This document shows positions 24,500-31,657 of a DNA stretch of 64,000 bases, in pieces; within the stretch, counting starts at the first letter, position 1; each line of letters opens with the position of its first letter. Under the pieces are notes generated by a model. That model was given only the letters and a program-made list of their open reading frames with translations. It was not told where the DNA came from and made no database searches. Source of the stretch: Gallintestinimicrobium propionicum. Its GTDB lineage: Bacteria > Bacillota > Clostridia > Lachnospirales > Lachnospiraceae. The stretch spans positions 1-64,000 of the forward strand of contig NZ_JAOQJY010000018.1 of assembly GCF_025567525.1 (NCBI RefSeq). The letters run 5' to 3'. A program made the position numbers and the translations under genes.

Positions 24500-25079
24500 C
24501 GTAGAGAATTCTGCAGAACCCATAGGCGATCAGGTAGCTGATGCGCAGTCGTCAGGCGATCAGGCAGCTGATCTGCAGTCGTCAGCCGTGGTGCCGCAGC
24601 AGCCTGACAAACCGCTTTCTGGCAAAGAACTGCGGCGTCAGAAAAAAGAAGCCGCTGCAGCGCAAAAGGCTGAAGCTGCCGCACAGAAAGCACGGGAAAA
24701 AGCCGAGGCAGAAGCGCAGAAGGCACGCCAGAAGGAGGAATCGCTCGCTGCGAAGCTGCAGCGCCGCCAGGAGAAAAAAGAATACCGGCAGGGCGTCCGC
24801 CAGGAACGCGGACAGGAAATAAGACTGCTTTGGCATATCGTGGAATTCATCATGCTTGTGACGTTTATTGTGCTTGCGATTGATCAGGTGGGATTGTACG
24901 GATTTTTGTTTGTATGGTTCTTTATCGCGCTTGCGGCGGCGTCCATCGTGCTGCTGCTTGCAGGACTGATCCGCGTGTTTCGCAAAAAACGCGCCGGAAT
25001 TATGATTTTGGTATCCCTGATCGGAATCATCGGATGTATCGCGTGGTTTATTTTTCTGGTTTCGTCAAAACTGATCTGA
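24477..25079 (+). CDS. Hypothetical membrane protein with charged coiled-coil N-terminus
   Basis: Residues 1-45 include a duplicated peptide GDQVADAQSS/GDQAADLQSS, encoded by two 30-bp direct repeats (24525-24554 and 24555-24584) that differ at three bases. Residues 50-115 are an Ala/Lys/Glu-rich coiled coil (KKEAAAAQKAEAAAQKAREK). The C-terminal 80 residues form three membrane helices (FIMLVTFIVLAIDQVGLYGF, FFIALAAASIVLLLAGLI, ILVSLIGIIGCIAWFIFLVS). There is no enzymatic motif. Translation is coupled to the HD gene by a 23-bp overlap, with GGGGAGGA upstream of the ATG. Confidence 0.75.
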   Translation: MMEEEKNNVENSAEPIGDQVADAQSSGDQAADLQSSAVVPQQPDKPLSGKELRRQKKEAAAAQKAEAAAQKAREKAEAEAQKARQKEESLAAKLQRRQEKKEYRQGVRQERGQEIRLLWHIVEFIMLVTFIVLAIDQVGLYGFLFVWFFIALAAASIVLLLAGLIRVFRKKRAGIMILVSLIGIIGCIAWFIFLVSSKLI

Positions 25080-25096
25080 GCACGCCAGAACGAAAA

Positions 25097-25128
25097 TTAG
25101 GAGAGTCGCAGGGCTCTCCTAAAATTTT
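25097..25128 (+). terminator. Terminator after the HD operon
   Basis: TTAGGAGAG (25097-25105) pairs with CTCTCCTAA (25114-25122), followed by AATTTT. It sits just before an H1/H2 repeat. Confidence 0.7.
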
Positions 25129-25136
25129 ATTCATGA

Positions 25137-25319
25137 CAATAGAATGCTCGCAAAGCGCGCATTCTATTGTTTCATAGGAAAATGCGTCCTATGAAATAAA
25201 AACGCTCCGCGCGGATCGCACTGCAGCGGAATGGAAGGATGCGTACTCGGCGCAAGGGTAGATGGTTGCTAAAGCAACCGCGCCTCGGCGCAAGAATGTG
25301 CCAAGGCACATTCTTTTTT
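25137..25319. repeat. H1+H2 composite repeat, copy b (longest)
   Basis: H1 (25137-25169) has arms CAATAGAATGC/GCATTCTATTG around T-CGC-AAA-GCG-C. H2 (25170-25196) is TTTCATAGGA/TCCTATGAAA with loop AAATGCG. Then come the common AAAACGCTCCGCGCGG text, GGTTGC-TAAA-GCAACC (25264-25279) and GAATGTGCC-AA-GGCACATTC plus T6 (25294-25319). The right half differs in sequence from the 19934 copy but keeps its hairpin layout. Confidence 0.82.
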
Positions 25320-25515
25320 AAAAAAACAGATTCAAAAAATGGCTGAACAGGGAAACGCCGGAGGAAAATTCTGCGTTTATAAGGAGTAGGAACGTACATT
25401 GCGCCGGGAAATGCAGAATTGCGACCCCGCGTGGTTTACACGATCGGAACCCCTGCAGGCAGCATAATTGATTCAGCAAAAAAGCAGGCCGCAGTCGCGG
25501 AAGAGGAGAGGAACA
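25320..25515 (+). other. Leader region before ECF sigma gene
   Basis: No gene or clear promoter is seen. It ends with AGAGGAGAGGAAC, the ribosome binding site of the sigma factor. Confidence 0.4.
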
Positions 25516-26076
25516 ATGGAGGACGATAAAATCATCGCCCTTTACTGGGCACGAAAGGAAGAAGCAATTTCGGAAACGGACAGAAAATACGGCAGCTATT
25601 GCCGCAGCATTTCTTTCCGGATTTTAAACGATAAAGAGGACAGCGAGGAATGCGTCAACGATACCTGGCTGCATACCTGGAACGCGATTCCCCCCGGGAA
25701 ACCGGAATTTCTGGCGGGATTTCTGGGAAAAATAGTGAGAAACCTTTCGATCAGTAAATATCGGGCGGGGCATGCCCAAAAGCGCGGAAGCGGCGAGACG
25801 CAGGCGCTTTTGGACGAACTGGAGGAATGTATTCCATCCGGCAAAAGTGTAGAGGACGAGATCGAGGGCAGGGAAACCGCCGCAGCGATCAATCGTTTTC
25901 TGGAAACGCTGGACGCCGAAAGCCGGAAAATATTTGTCCGGCGGTATTTCTGGGCAGAGCCGGTTAAGGAGCTGGCAGGCAATTTGAATATCAGCGAAGG
26001 CAAGGTAAAGTCGCAGCTGTTTCGGATGCGGGCGAAGCTGAAAATGCATCTGGAAAAGGAGGGGATTGCACTGTGA
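25516..26076 (+). CDS. ECF-type RNA polymerase sigma factor
   Basis: This 186-residue protein has region 2 (YGSYCRSISFRILNDKEDSE, ECVNDTWLHTWNAIPP) and region 4 (LDAESRKIFVRRYFWAEPVK, ELAGNLNISEGKVKSQLFRM). The start at 25516 (MEDDKIIALYW) follows GAGGAGAGGAAC; an upstream ATG at 25468 lacks a site. The gene overlaps the start of the next one (ATG/GTG region 26073-26076), the usual layout of a sigma factor with its membrane anti-sigma partner. The target promoters are unknown. Confidence 0.88.
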   Translation: MEDDKIIALYWARKEEAISETDRKYGSYCRSISFRILNDKEDSEECVNDTWLHTWNAIPPGKPEFLAGFLGKIVRNLSISKYRAGHAQKRGSGETQALLDELEECIPSGKSVEDEIEGRETAAAINRFLETLDAESRKIFVRRYFWAEPVKELAGNLNISEGKVKSQLFRMRAKLKMHLEKEGIAL

Positions 26077-26831
26077 AAAAGAATGAAAAGCTTTTCGACG
26101 CCATCGGACAGATCGATGAGCGATATATTGCGGAGGCGCTGGAACCGATGTATCAGGAAAGCGTAGGGACTTCGGATGAAAATAAAGCGGCGATGCCCCA
26201 AAAAGGAAAATTGTTTTTTTACCGACAGCGGCGCACAGTGGCGGCAGCAGCTGCTCTCGTTATCTGCATTGGCGCAGCCGGAATTGCACAGTGGCGGCTG
26301 CATTCGGAAGAACCCGGACCGGAGATGGCGGCCTATGATATGGAAGGGCTGAGTGCGGAGGATGGAATTGCACTGCAGGCAGAAGATGCAGCGGCTGTTG
26401 CTCCGGATGCGGACGAAAATCAGGGGGCGGCAGCCGACCAGAATGCGGTACAGGGACGTATGGCCAACAACGCAGAGACCTGTTTCGCAGAAATTTATCT
26501 TGAGGTTGCAACGGCAAACTCCGGAAAAATTACCTGGCGGATTGTCAATGAAAGCGACACAGAAATCGTCGGCTGGGGAACAGATTATACGCTGGAACGT
26601 TTTACAGAAAACGGTTGGGAAATCGTTGAAAATTCCGACGCAGATTTAGAAACACAAAAAGAAAGCAGTCAGGCGGTCGCAGGAGAAACCAAAGAAGGAA
26701 CACTGGATTTGGCTGCTGATGGTATCCGGCTGGAGGCAGGGCAGTATCGTTTGAAAAAAGAATGCCGGATTTTTGACGACGAAAACAGCCGCCAGACCGA
26801 GCTGACCGCAGAATTTCAGGTTGAACCGTGA
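26073..26831 (+). CDS. Probable anti-sigma/sensor membrane protein with Ig-like C-terminus
   Basis: The start is GTG inside the sigma gene's stop. Residues 1-45 are cytoplasmic (KLFDAIGQIDERYIAEALEP), as in proteins that bind ECF factors. One membrane helix follows (TVAAAAALVICIGAAGIAQW, about 50-70). An acidic, low-complexity linker leads to an extracellular beta domain (ITWRIVNESDTEIVGWGTDY, LEAGQYRLKKECRIF) that looks like the bacterial Ig-like Big_14 type. The role as anti-sigma factor is inferred from gene order and topology; no zinc-binding HxxxCxxC motif is present. Confidence 0.65.
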   Translation: MKKNEKLFDAIGQIDERYIAEALEPMYQESVGTSDENKAAMPQKGKLFFYRQRRTVAAAAALVICIGAAGIAQWRLHSEEPGPEMAAYDMEGLSAEDGIALQAEDAAAVAPDADENQGAAADQNAVQGRMANNAETCFAEIYLEVATANSGKITWRIVNESDTEIVGWGTDYTLERFTENGWEIVENSDADLETQKESSQAVAGETKEGTLDLAADGIRLEAGQYRLKKECRIFDDENSRQTELTAEFQVEP

Positions 26832-27013
26832 CCTTTGGCTATAAAGATTTTATTGTGTGCCACAGGTTGTTTTCGAAACCTGTGATTCTGACATCATGAT
26901 TGTCACAAAGCTGATTTTGTGGTAAACTGATAACAGTTTAGACACAGCGGTGGAGAACTCTGTGAAGCAGGCTTTAAGGCCGGGGCTTTTGACTCAGACA
27001 TCATAATTCATGA

Positions 27014-27046
27014 CAATAGAATGCTCGCAGAGCGTGCATCCCATTG
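27014..27046. repeat. H1 palindromic repeat, copy c (decayed 3' arm)
   Basis: The left arm CAATAGAATGC and core T-CGC-AGA-GCG-T are intact. The right arm GCATCCCATTG has two changes that give A-C mismatches. The flank TTCATGA is shared with other copies. It lies 34 bp before the small membrane gene. Confidence 0.75.
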
Positions 27047-27079
27047 TTTTACAGGCAGGAAAAGGAGGACAGACGGAAG

Positions 27080-27202
27080 ATGGACGGAACATTTTTTCTT
27101 TTGGCAGGCGGACTGCTGATCATTCTTTTTGCAGTAATTGTGGCGGTTGTTTCCTCTGTGACATCGGCAGTAGCGGCGGATGTAGACGATGAGGAAGAAT
27201 GA
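27080..27202 (+). CDS. Small single-span membrane protein, 40 residues
   Basis: The ATG follows AAAGGAGGAC with ideal spacing. The product is one hydrophobic helix (FFLLAGGLLIILFAVIVAVV) followed by SSVTSAVAADVDDEEE, giving an acidic C-terminal tail. A terminator follows at 27257-27297. The perfect ribosome binding site and the isolated position support a real gene. I do not recognise a family, and its role is unknown. Confidence 0.6.
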   Translation: MDGTFFLLAGGLLIILFAVIVAVVSSVTSAVAADVDDEEE

Positions 27203-27256
27203 TTTTCCTGAGAAAAGCGGCAGAAAAGCGGCGATTCAAAATATCAGACGAAGATA

Positions 27257-27297
27257 AAAGGGCAGCAGGCGCAATAAAGAGCCTGACTGTCCTTTTT
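27257..27297 (+). terminator. Terminator after the small membrane gene
   Basis: AGGGCAGCAGGC pairs with GCCTGACTGTCCT across a 10-nt loop, with one bulge, and is followed by TTTTT. Confidence 0.65.
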
Positions 27298-27384
27298 AAA
27301 GTTTATGCCCGGATATGTTTAAAAAGCAGAACGAATAAATTTTACGGCAAGACGAGCTTTTTATCTTTCCATTTCGATATCTAT

Positions 27385-27460
27385 ACAAATAGTTTGTAAA
27401 ATCTTGACAAAATACAAACTAACTGATTGTAAAATACTGGAAAATACAAACAGTTAGTTT
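27385..27460 (+). promoter_or_regulatory. Promoter with palindromic operators for the XRE regulator
   Basis: ACAAATAGTTTGT (27385-27397) is a palindrome. AAACTAACTG (27416-27425) and CAGTTAGTTT (27451-27460) form a 10-bp inverted repeat on both sides of a probable -10 (TAAAAT, 27430-27435). TTGACA is at 27404-27409, with a long 18-20 bp spacer. The layout suggests repression by the XRE protein encoded downstream. Confidence 0.55.
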
Positions 27461-27524
27461 CTCTTCATCTGTGCAGTCAGAAGGTATGATAAGAATATCA
27501 GACTAAATTCTGGAGGTGGACATC

Positions 27525-27839
27525 ATGGAGAAGGATGTTTATGTCAAAATTGGTGAACGGCTCCGAAAGCAACGCAGGATAATGGGCCTGACGCAGGAAC
27601 AGGCAGCAGAGCTTCTTGGAGTATCAACCACCTATTATGGGGAGATTGAGCGTGGAAACCGCAAACTGACAATTCCGCGGATTCTGACCGTTTATGAAAA
27701 GATGAACCTTGAACCTACCTATCTTCTGACCGGAGAAATCCTGACAGACAAGGTTTATGATGAAATTTTTGATGGTTGTCCCAGAGAAAAGGAGCAGGCC
27801 CTGGAGGAGGTACTTAGAAGTATTTCACGCCTGTACTGA
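27525..27839 (+). CDS. XRE-family helix-turn-helix regulator
   Basis: The 104-residue protein has a Cro/C1-type HTH at about 8-62 (IGERLRKQRRIMGLTQEQAA, ELLGVSTTYYGEIERGNRKL). The short C-terminal part (DEIFDGCPREKEQALEEVLR) is helical and may dimerise. The start at 27525 follows GGAGGTGG; a GTG at 27516 lies inside that site. It precedes a sigma factor gene by 30 bp and probably controls it. The upstream palindromes suggest autoregulation. Confidence 0.85.
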   Translation: MEKDVYVKIGERLRKQRRIMGLTQEQAAELLGVSTTYYGEIERGNRKLTIPRILTVYEKMNLEPTYLLTGEILTDKVYDEIFDGCPREKEQALEEVLRSISRLY

Positions 27840-27869
27840 AGACCGACTGTTTCGAGACAAAGGGGGACC

Positions 27870-28379
27870 ATGATGAGTGGGGAGAAAAATTCGTTTGATA
27901 ACTTTGAAGAACTGTATACAAACTGTTATTGGCTTGTATACCGATATGTCCGTCATATGATTGAAAAAGATCTGGCGGCAGCAGAGGATGTGACACAGGA
28001 GGTGTTTCTGGTTGCATATCAGAAATGGCAGGAGGTGCGCAGACATCCGAATCAGAAAGGTTTTTTGCTGCTGACAGCTAAAAATAAATTGAAAAAATGG
28101 TATGAGCAGCAAGGAAAAATACAGACAGAAGGCTCAGGGCAGGAAGAAAAAGCTGCCCGAAGGCCGGATTCCGGTCAGGAAGGATATTATGTACAGGCAG
28201 AATGGAACGCCTTTCTGGAGCAGATTTTTTCCATGCAGGAGCTTTTGATCTGGAAGTTTTATTATGAAAACGGATTTTCCTGCGCGGAGATTGGGGAAAA
28301 GATTGGAATATCGGAAAGCAACACAAAAGTCAAGCTGTTCCGAATGAGACAAAAATTAAAAAGCTGTATGGAGGAGTAA
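27870..28379 (+). CDS. ECF-type RNA polymerase sigma factor
   Basis: Region 2 is seen in ELYTNCYWLVYRYVRHMIEK and AAEDVTQEVFLVAYQKWQEV, and region 4 in LLIWKFYYENGFSCAEIGEK and IGISESNTKVKLFRMRQKLK. Its 169 residues fit an ECF factor. A GGGGGACC site precedes adjacent ATG codons at 27870 and 27873. It is in one unit with the XRE regulator upstream and a small acidic protein downstream. Confidence 0.87.
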   Translation: MMSGEKNSFDNFEELYTNCYWLVYRYVRHMIEKDLAAAEDVTQEVFLVAYQKWQEVRRHPNQKGFLLLTAKNKLKKWYEQQGKIQTEGSGQEEKAARRPDSGQEGYYVQAEWNAFLEQIFSMQELLIWKFYYENGFSCAEIGEKIGISESNTKVKLFRMRQKLKSCMEE

Positions 28380-28472
28380 TCTGACAGGCAGGGGTATGAA
28401 GAATCCGGGGATGATTTTGGAAGGATAGCTGTTCGCAACGTATGACGGGCAACAAAGAAGGAGGACAGAAAC

Positions 28473-28709
28473 GTGTCTGAAAAGAAGAATTCACTGGAAG
28501 AAAAACGTATTCTGCAGAAAAAGCTGCAATGGTATACGCTGGAAGCGGAGGATGGGGAGTTTAACGCGACGGAAGTGGAGGCAATGTTGGAGCGTTTGGA
28601 TGAGCTGGAATCGCTGCCGGAAAAGGAGGACGGAGCAGATTTTTCGGAGCCCAAAGAAGCTTTAAAGCGATTTTACCAAAAATATGCAGGGGAAAATGTG
28701 GAAAATTGA
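28473..28709 (+). CDS. Small hypothetical protein, possibly a truncated anti-sigma factor
   Basis: The start is GTG with GGAGGACAG upstream. The 78 charged residues (KKNSLEEKRILQKKLQWYTL, EFNATEVEAMLERLDELESL, EALKRFYQKYAGENVEN) resemble the cytoplasmic start of lachnospiral membrane anti-sigma proteins. No membrane helix follows, because a stop and a terminator come at once. It may be a soluble regulator of the upstream sigma factor or a truncated gene. The position after an ECF gene supports a link, but the function is not shown. Confidence 0.6.
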   Translation: MSEKKNSLEEKRILQKKLQWYTLEAEDGEFNATEVEAMLERLDELESLPEKEDGADFSEPKEALKRFYQKYAGENVEN

Positions 28710-28715
28710 GTAAAA

Positions 28716-28750
28716 AAAAGAGGGCGGATGTGGAAATCCGGTCTCTTTTG
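28716..28750 (+). terminator. Terminator of the XRE-sigma operon
   Basis: AAAAGAGGGCGGAT pairs with ATCCGGTCTCTTTT across a 5-nt loop, with one imperfect position, and is followed by G-TTTT. Confidence 0.7.
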
Positions 28751-28752
28751 TT

Positions 28753-28781
28753 TTGACAACGTATAGGCGCTATGTTAAACT
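28753..28781 (+). promoter_or_regulatory. Promoter of the TPR protein/glgB operon
   Basis: A perfect TTGACA (28753-28758) is spaced 17 bp from TAAACT (28776-28781). The leader to the start codon is about 140 nt. Confidence 0.65.
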
Positions 28782-28928
28782 TAGGAAAGTAAAAAGTGGG
28801 GCAATATACCCGATTTTGAAAAAATATAAGACGGAAAAATGGAACGTTCGCGGAATATTTTGAAATTCTGTACCGAAGACACAGCTGCGGATACCTGACC
28901 GATAAGATAAAATCATGAGGTGAGTACC

Positions 28929-31625
28929 TTGGATAAGTACGAATATAAGCTGCGCCTTGAAGAGATCAAGACGCTGAACAAAAAGGGCCGTTTTCAGGAG
29001 TCCGCACAGATCGCGGATACGATCGACTGGAAAAAGGTCCGTAATACCTCCACACTTGGAATTATCAGCGATGTTTATAAGATAAACCGAAGATTTGACG
29101 ACGCCAGGGAGATCCTGCTTCTGGCAAATGAAAAAAGTCCGCAGAACAGGCGGATTGTCTATGCGTTGTGCGATCTGGCGATCAAGACCGGCCAGGTTGT
29201 GGAAGCTGTGGAATATTATAAGCAGTTTGTACAGCTTTCGCCAAACGATAACAGTAAGTATATCCTGTTGTATAAAATTTACGAGGCACAGGATATCAGC
29301 CTGGAAGAGCGGATCGCTGTTTTGAAAGAGTACAAAAAACGCGAATATAATGAAAAGTGGGCATATGAGCTGGCATTTTTGTATCACAGGGTCGGACTTG
29401 CCACGGAGTGTGTAGAGGAGTGCGATCAGCTGATCCTCTGGTTCGGTGAGGGCAAATATGTGCTCAAGGCGATGGAGTTAAAGCGCCTGTATGTACCGCT
29501 TTCGCCTGCACAGCAGCAGCTTTACGACAGTCAGTACGGCGGCAGAAACGCAGTAGAGGAAGAACCGCAGGAAGCGCCTGCACAGGAACAGACTCAGGCA
29601 GTCCGGTCTGCTGAAAGCAAAGAAAAAGCAGATCTGGATATCCATGTAAAACCGATGGATATGGGACAATATAATACGATCAATTTACAGGAAGCGCTTG
29701 CCGCGAGCATGCGTGACGTGTTTGCGGTTGACAGGGAAGAGGTAAAGACGGCTTCTCCTGAGCAAGAAGAACCTGACCTGATGAAAAATCAGCAGACCGT
29801 TTACGCTGCAGAAAATGGAAATGGGGAATATCAGGAAGACATTTCCCGTGTCCTTGAAGAATCTGACCAGTGGGACGCACAGGCAACGGGACAGCTCGAT
29901 ACGGAAGAGACGAAGCTGGCGGCAGATGCAGTGGACGCGGCAGAGTCCGTCAGCGTGCAGCCTACACAAAGCACACCGCAGGTGTATGCTGACGTAGAAC
30001 CGACATTACCTGTCGCATCGTCCAGCGAGGCATGCGCTTACGTTGCCGAGCCGGTAAACGCGCAGCCTGAGGCACCCATCCTCGCGGCGCAGGCCGCGCC
30101 GGAACAGACTCCTGCGGTGACAGATCCTGCGGATGCCGGAATGCAGGAAATCCATCCGGCGGTGGTGGAGACTCCCTGGATGCCGATGGAAACCGACAAA
30201 ATCGAACACATACAGGGCGTGGAAATACAGGAAAAGGCTGCGGCAGTCCCGGAAAGACAGCCGGAAAGGAAGGCTGTTGTGGGAAACACTAAGATAGAAC
30301 GCCAGACGACCGGCCAGATGAACATCGAAGAGGTGCTCAAGGAATGGGAACGGCTGAAAAAGGAAAATGAAGAAAAGAGAAAACAGGAAACCAGACAGTG
30401 GATGCTCCAGCAGACAGGTTCCCTGTTTGATGATTTTGATGAAAGCTCCAGAAACGGCGTGCTGGAACAGCTGCAGAGAGAAGAATCCCTGCCGGTAGAA
30501 GACGAGAAAGCTCCTGCAAATGCTGAAAATCAGGAAGCGCCTGCAGGAGAAAGAGCTGCTGTAGAGACGACTGCAGCAAAAGCACCGCTTGTCGATCCGT
30601 CCAGAGAAACCGAGACGGAAGAACTCGAAGAGATCGAGGAAGCGCCGCCGGTGGCGGATGCCGCACAGGGCTACACAGAGCAGAATGCAGAAACAGAAGC
30701 GCAGGATGCAGAGCCGGTACAGCATTATGCGAAACAGGCCGCACCGGAAAGGATCGGAGCGCCTGCAACAGAAGAAACCAAAGCACCGCGTCAGGAAGCA
30801 CCTACAGCGCAGCCGGAGGCCTCCGGCGAAGAAAAGCGACTGCAGGAGCGTGTATCCCAACAGCAGGCAGCCGAGCGTGTGCGCAGCATGACAAAGGCAG
30901 AGCGCAAGCTTTTTGCCCAGTTCATCCCGACCAAACGCGCAATGCGCCAGCTGGTCGCAGCGCTGGATGAAATCAGCCTTTCTGCGTACACTGGAAACGT
31001 TGTGATTACCGGTATGCCAGGCTCCGGTACACTGAAACTGACAAAATGTATGATCCGCGAAATTCAGGCGTCCGACGGAAACTTCTCCGGCAAGGTTGCC
31101 AAAGTGAACGCGGAGCTGATCAATAAAAAAGATGCAAAAGCGCTTGTGGAAAAGGTTGCAAACGGCGCGCTCGTCATTGAGAAAGCCGGAAAGCTTTCCA
31201 ACGAGGGATGTGAGAAGCTTGCAGACGCATTGAATCAGGAACATACCGGCATCATTGTATTTGTATTGGATGAAAAACGGGCGATCGACCGTTTATATAA
31301 GAAAAACGGAAGACTGATGGAAAGCTTTACCGCGCGGTTTGATATCGCGGCGCTGGACAGCGCAACGCTGGTAAAATACGGCTGTCAGTACGCATATACA
31401 CAGGAGTATTCGATCGACGAGCTCGGCAGGCTCGCCCTGCATACCAGAATCGAGGATATGCAGACCAGTTCGCATGCCGTTACGGTGGGGGAAGTGCGTG
31501 ACATCGTGGATGAGGCGATTGCTCATGCAAACCGTAAGACGATCGGACACTTTATAGATATTGTGCTTCGGAGACGCTACGATGAAGATGACATGATTAT
31601 TTTGCGGGAGAAAGACTTTATCTGA
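28929..31625 (+). CDS. TPR - low-complexity - degenerate AAA/P-loop protein
   Basis: The start is taken as TTG at 28929 (MDKYEYKLRLEEIKTLNKKG) because GAGGTGAG lies 5-12 bases before it; a GTG at 28920 overlaps that site. Residues 1-200 are TPR-like helices (RFDDAREILLLANEKSPQNR, GQVVEAVEYYKQFVQLSPND). Residues 200-630 are Ala/Glu/Gln/Pro-rich and probably disordered. Residues 640-897 look like an AAA-type ATPase with GNVVITGMPGSGTLKLTK, where the Walker A Lys is displaced, so ATP hydrolysis is doubtful. The family recurs in Lachnospiraceae, as I remember it, with unknown function. glgB follows 32 bp later. Confidence 0.75.
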   Translation: MDKYEYKLRLEEIKTLNKKGRFQESAQIADTIDWKKVRNTSTLGIISDVYKINRRFDDAREILLLANEKSPQNRRIVYALCDLAIKTGQVVEAVEYYKQFVQLSPNDNSKYILLYKIYEAQDISLEERIAVLKEYKKREYNEKWAYELAFLYHRVGLATECVEECDQLILWFGEGKYVLKAMELKRLYVPLSPAQQQLYDSQYGGRNAVEEEPQEAPAQEQTQAVRSAESKEKADLDIHVKPMDMGQYNTINLQEALAASMRDVFAVDREEVKTASPEQEEPDLMKNQQTVYAAENGNGEYQEDISRVLEESDQWDAQATGQLDTEETKLAADAVDAAESVSVQPTQSTPQVYADVEPTLPVASSSEACAYVAEPVNAQPEAPILAAQAAPEQTPAVTDPADAGMQEIHPAVVETPWMPMETDKIEHIQGVEIQEKAAAVPERQPERKAVVGNTKIERQTTGQMNIEEVLKEWERLKKENEEKRKQETRQWMLQQTGSLFDDFDESSRNGVLEQLQREESLPVEDEKAPANAENQEAPAGERAAVETTAAKAPLVDPSRETETEELEEIEEAPPVADAAQGYTEQNAETEAQDAEPVQHYAKQAAPERIGAPATEETKAPRQEAPTAQPEASGEEKRLQERVSQQQAAERVRSMTKAERKLFAQFIPTKRAMRQLVAALDEISLSAYTGNVVITGMPGSGTLKLTKCMIREIQASDGNFSGKVAKVNAELINKKDAKALVEKVANGALVIEKAGKLSNEGCEKLADALNQEHTGIIVFVLDEKRAIDRLYKKNGRLMESFTARFDIAALDSATLVKYGCQYAYTQEYSIDELGRLALHTRIEDMQTSSHAVTVGEVRDIVDEAIAHANRKTIGHFIDIVLRRRYDEDDMIILREKDFI

Positions 31626-31657
31626 GCGTTTCAAATATATCCAAACAGGGGGTTATT

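Noticed and set aside
24525..24584. Two 30-bp direct repeats as a possible CRISPR or iteron array
   Set aside because: Only two adjacent copies without spacers; they lie in a coding region and encode a duplicated peptide.
25137..25177. Peptides starting MTIECSQS at several H1 copies
   Set aside because: They arise from reading through the palindrome; the real genes downstream have their own starts and binding sites.
30006..31244. 412-codon minus-strand frame inside the TPR/P-loop gene
   Set aside because: It is an antisense shadow of a GC-rich, Ala/Glu-rich gene, with Leu/Phe/Cys/Arg-rich translation and no start signals.
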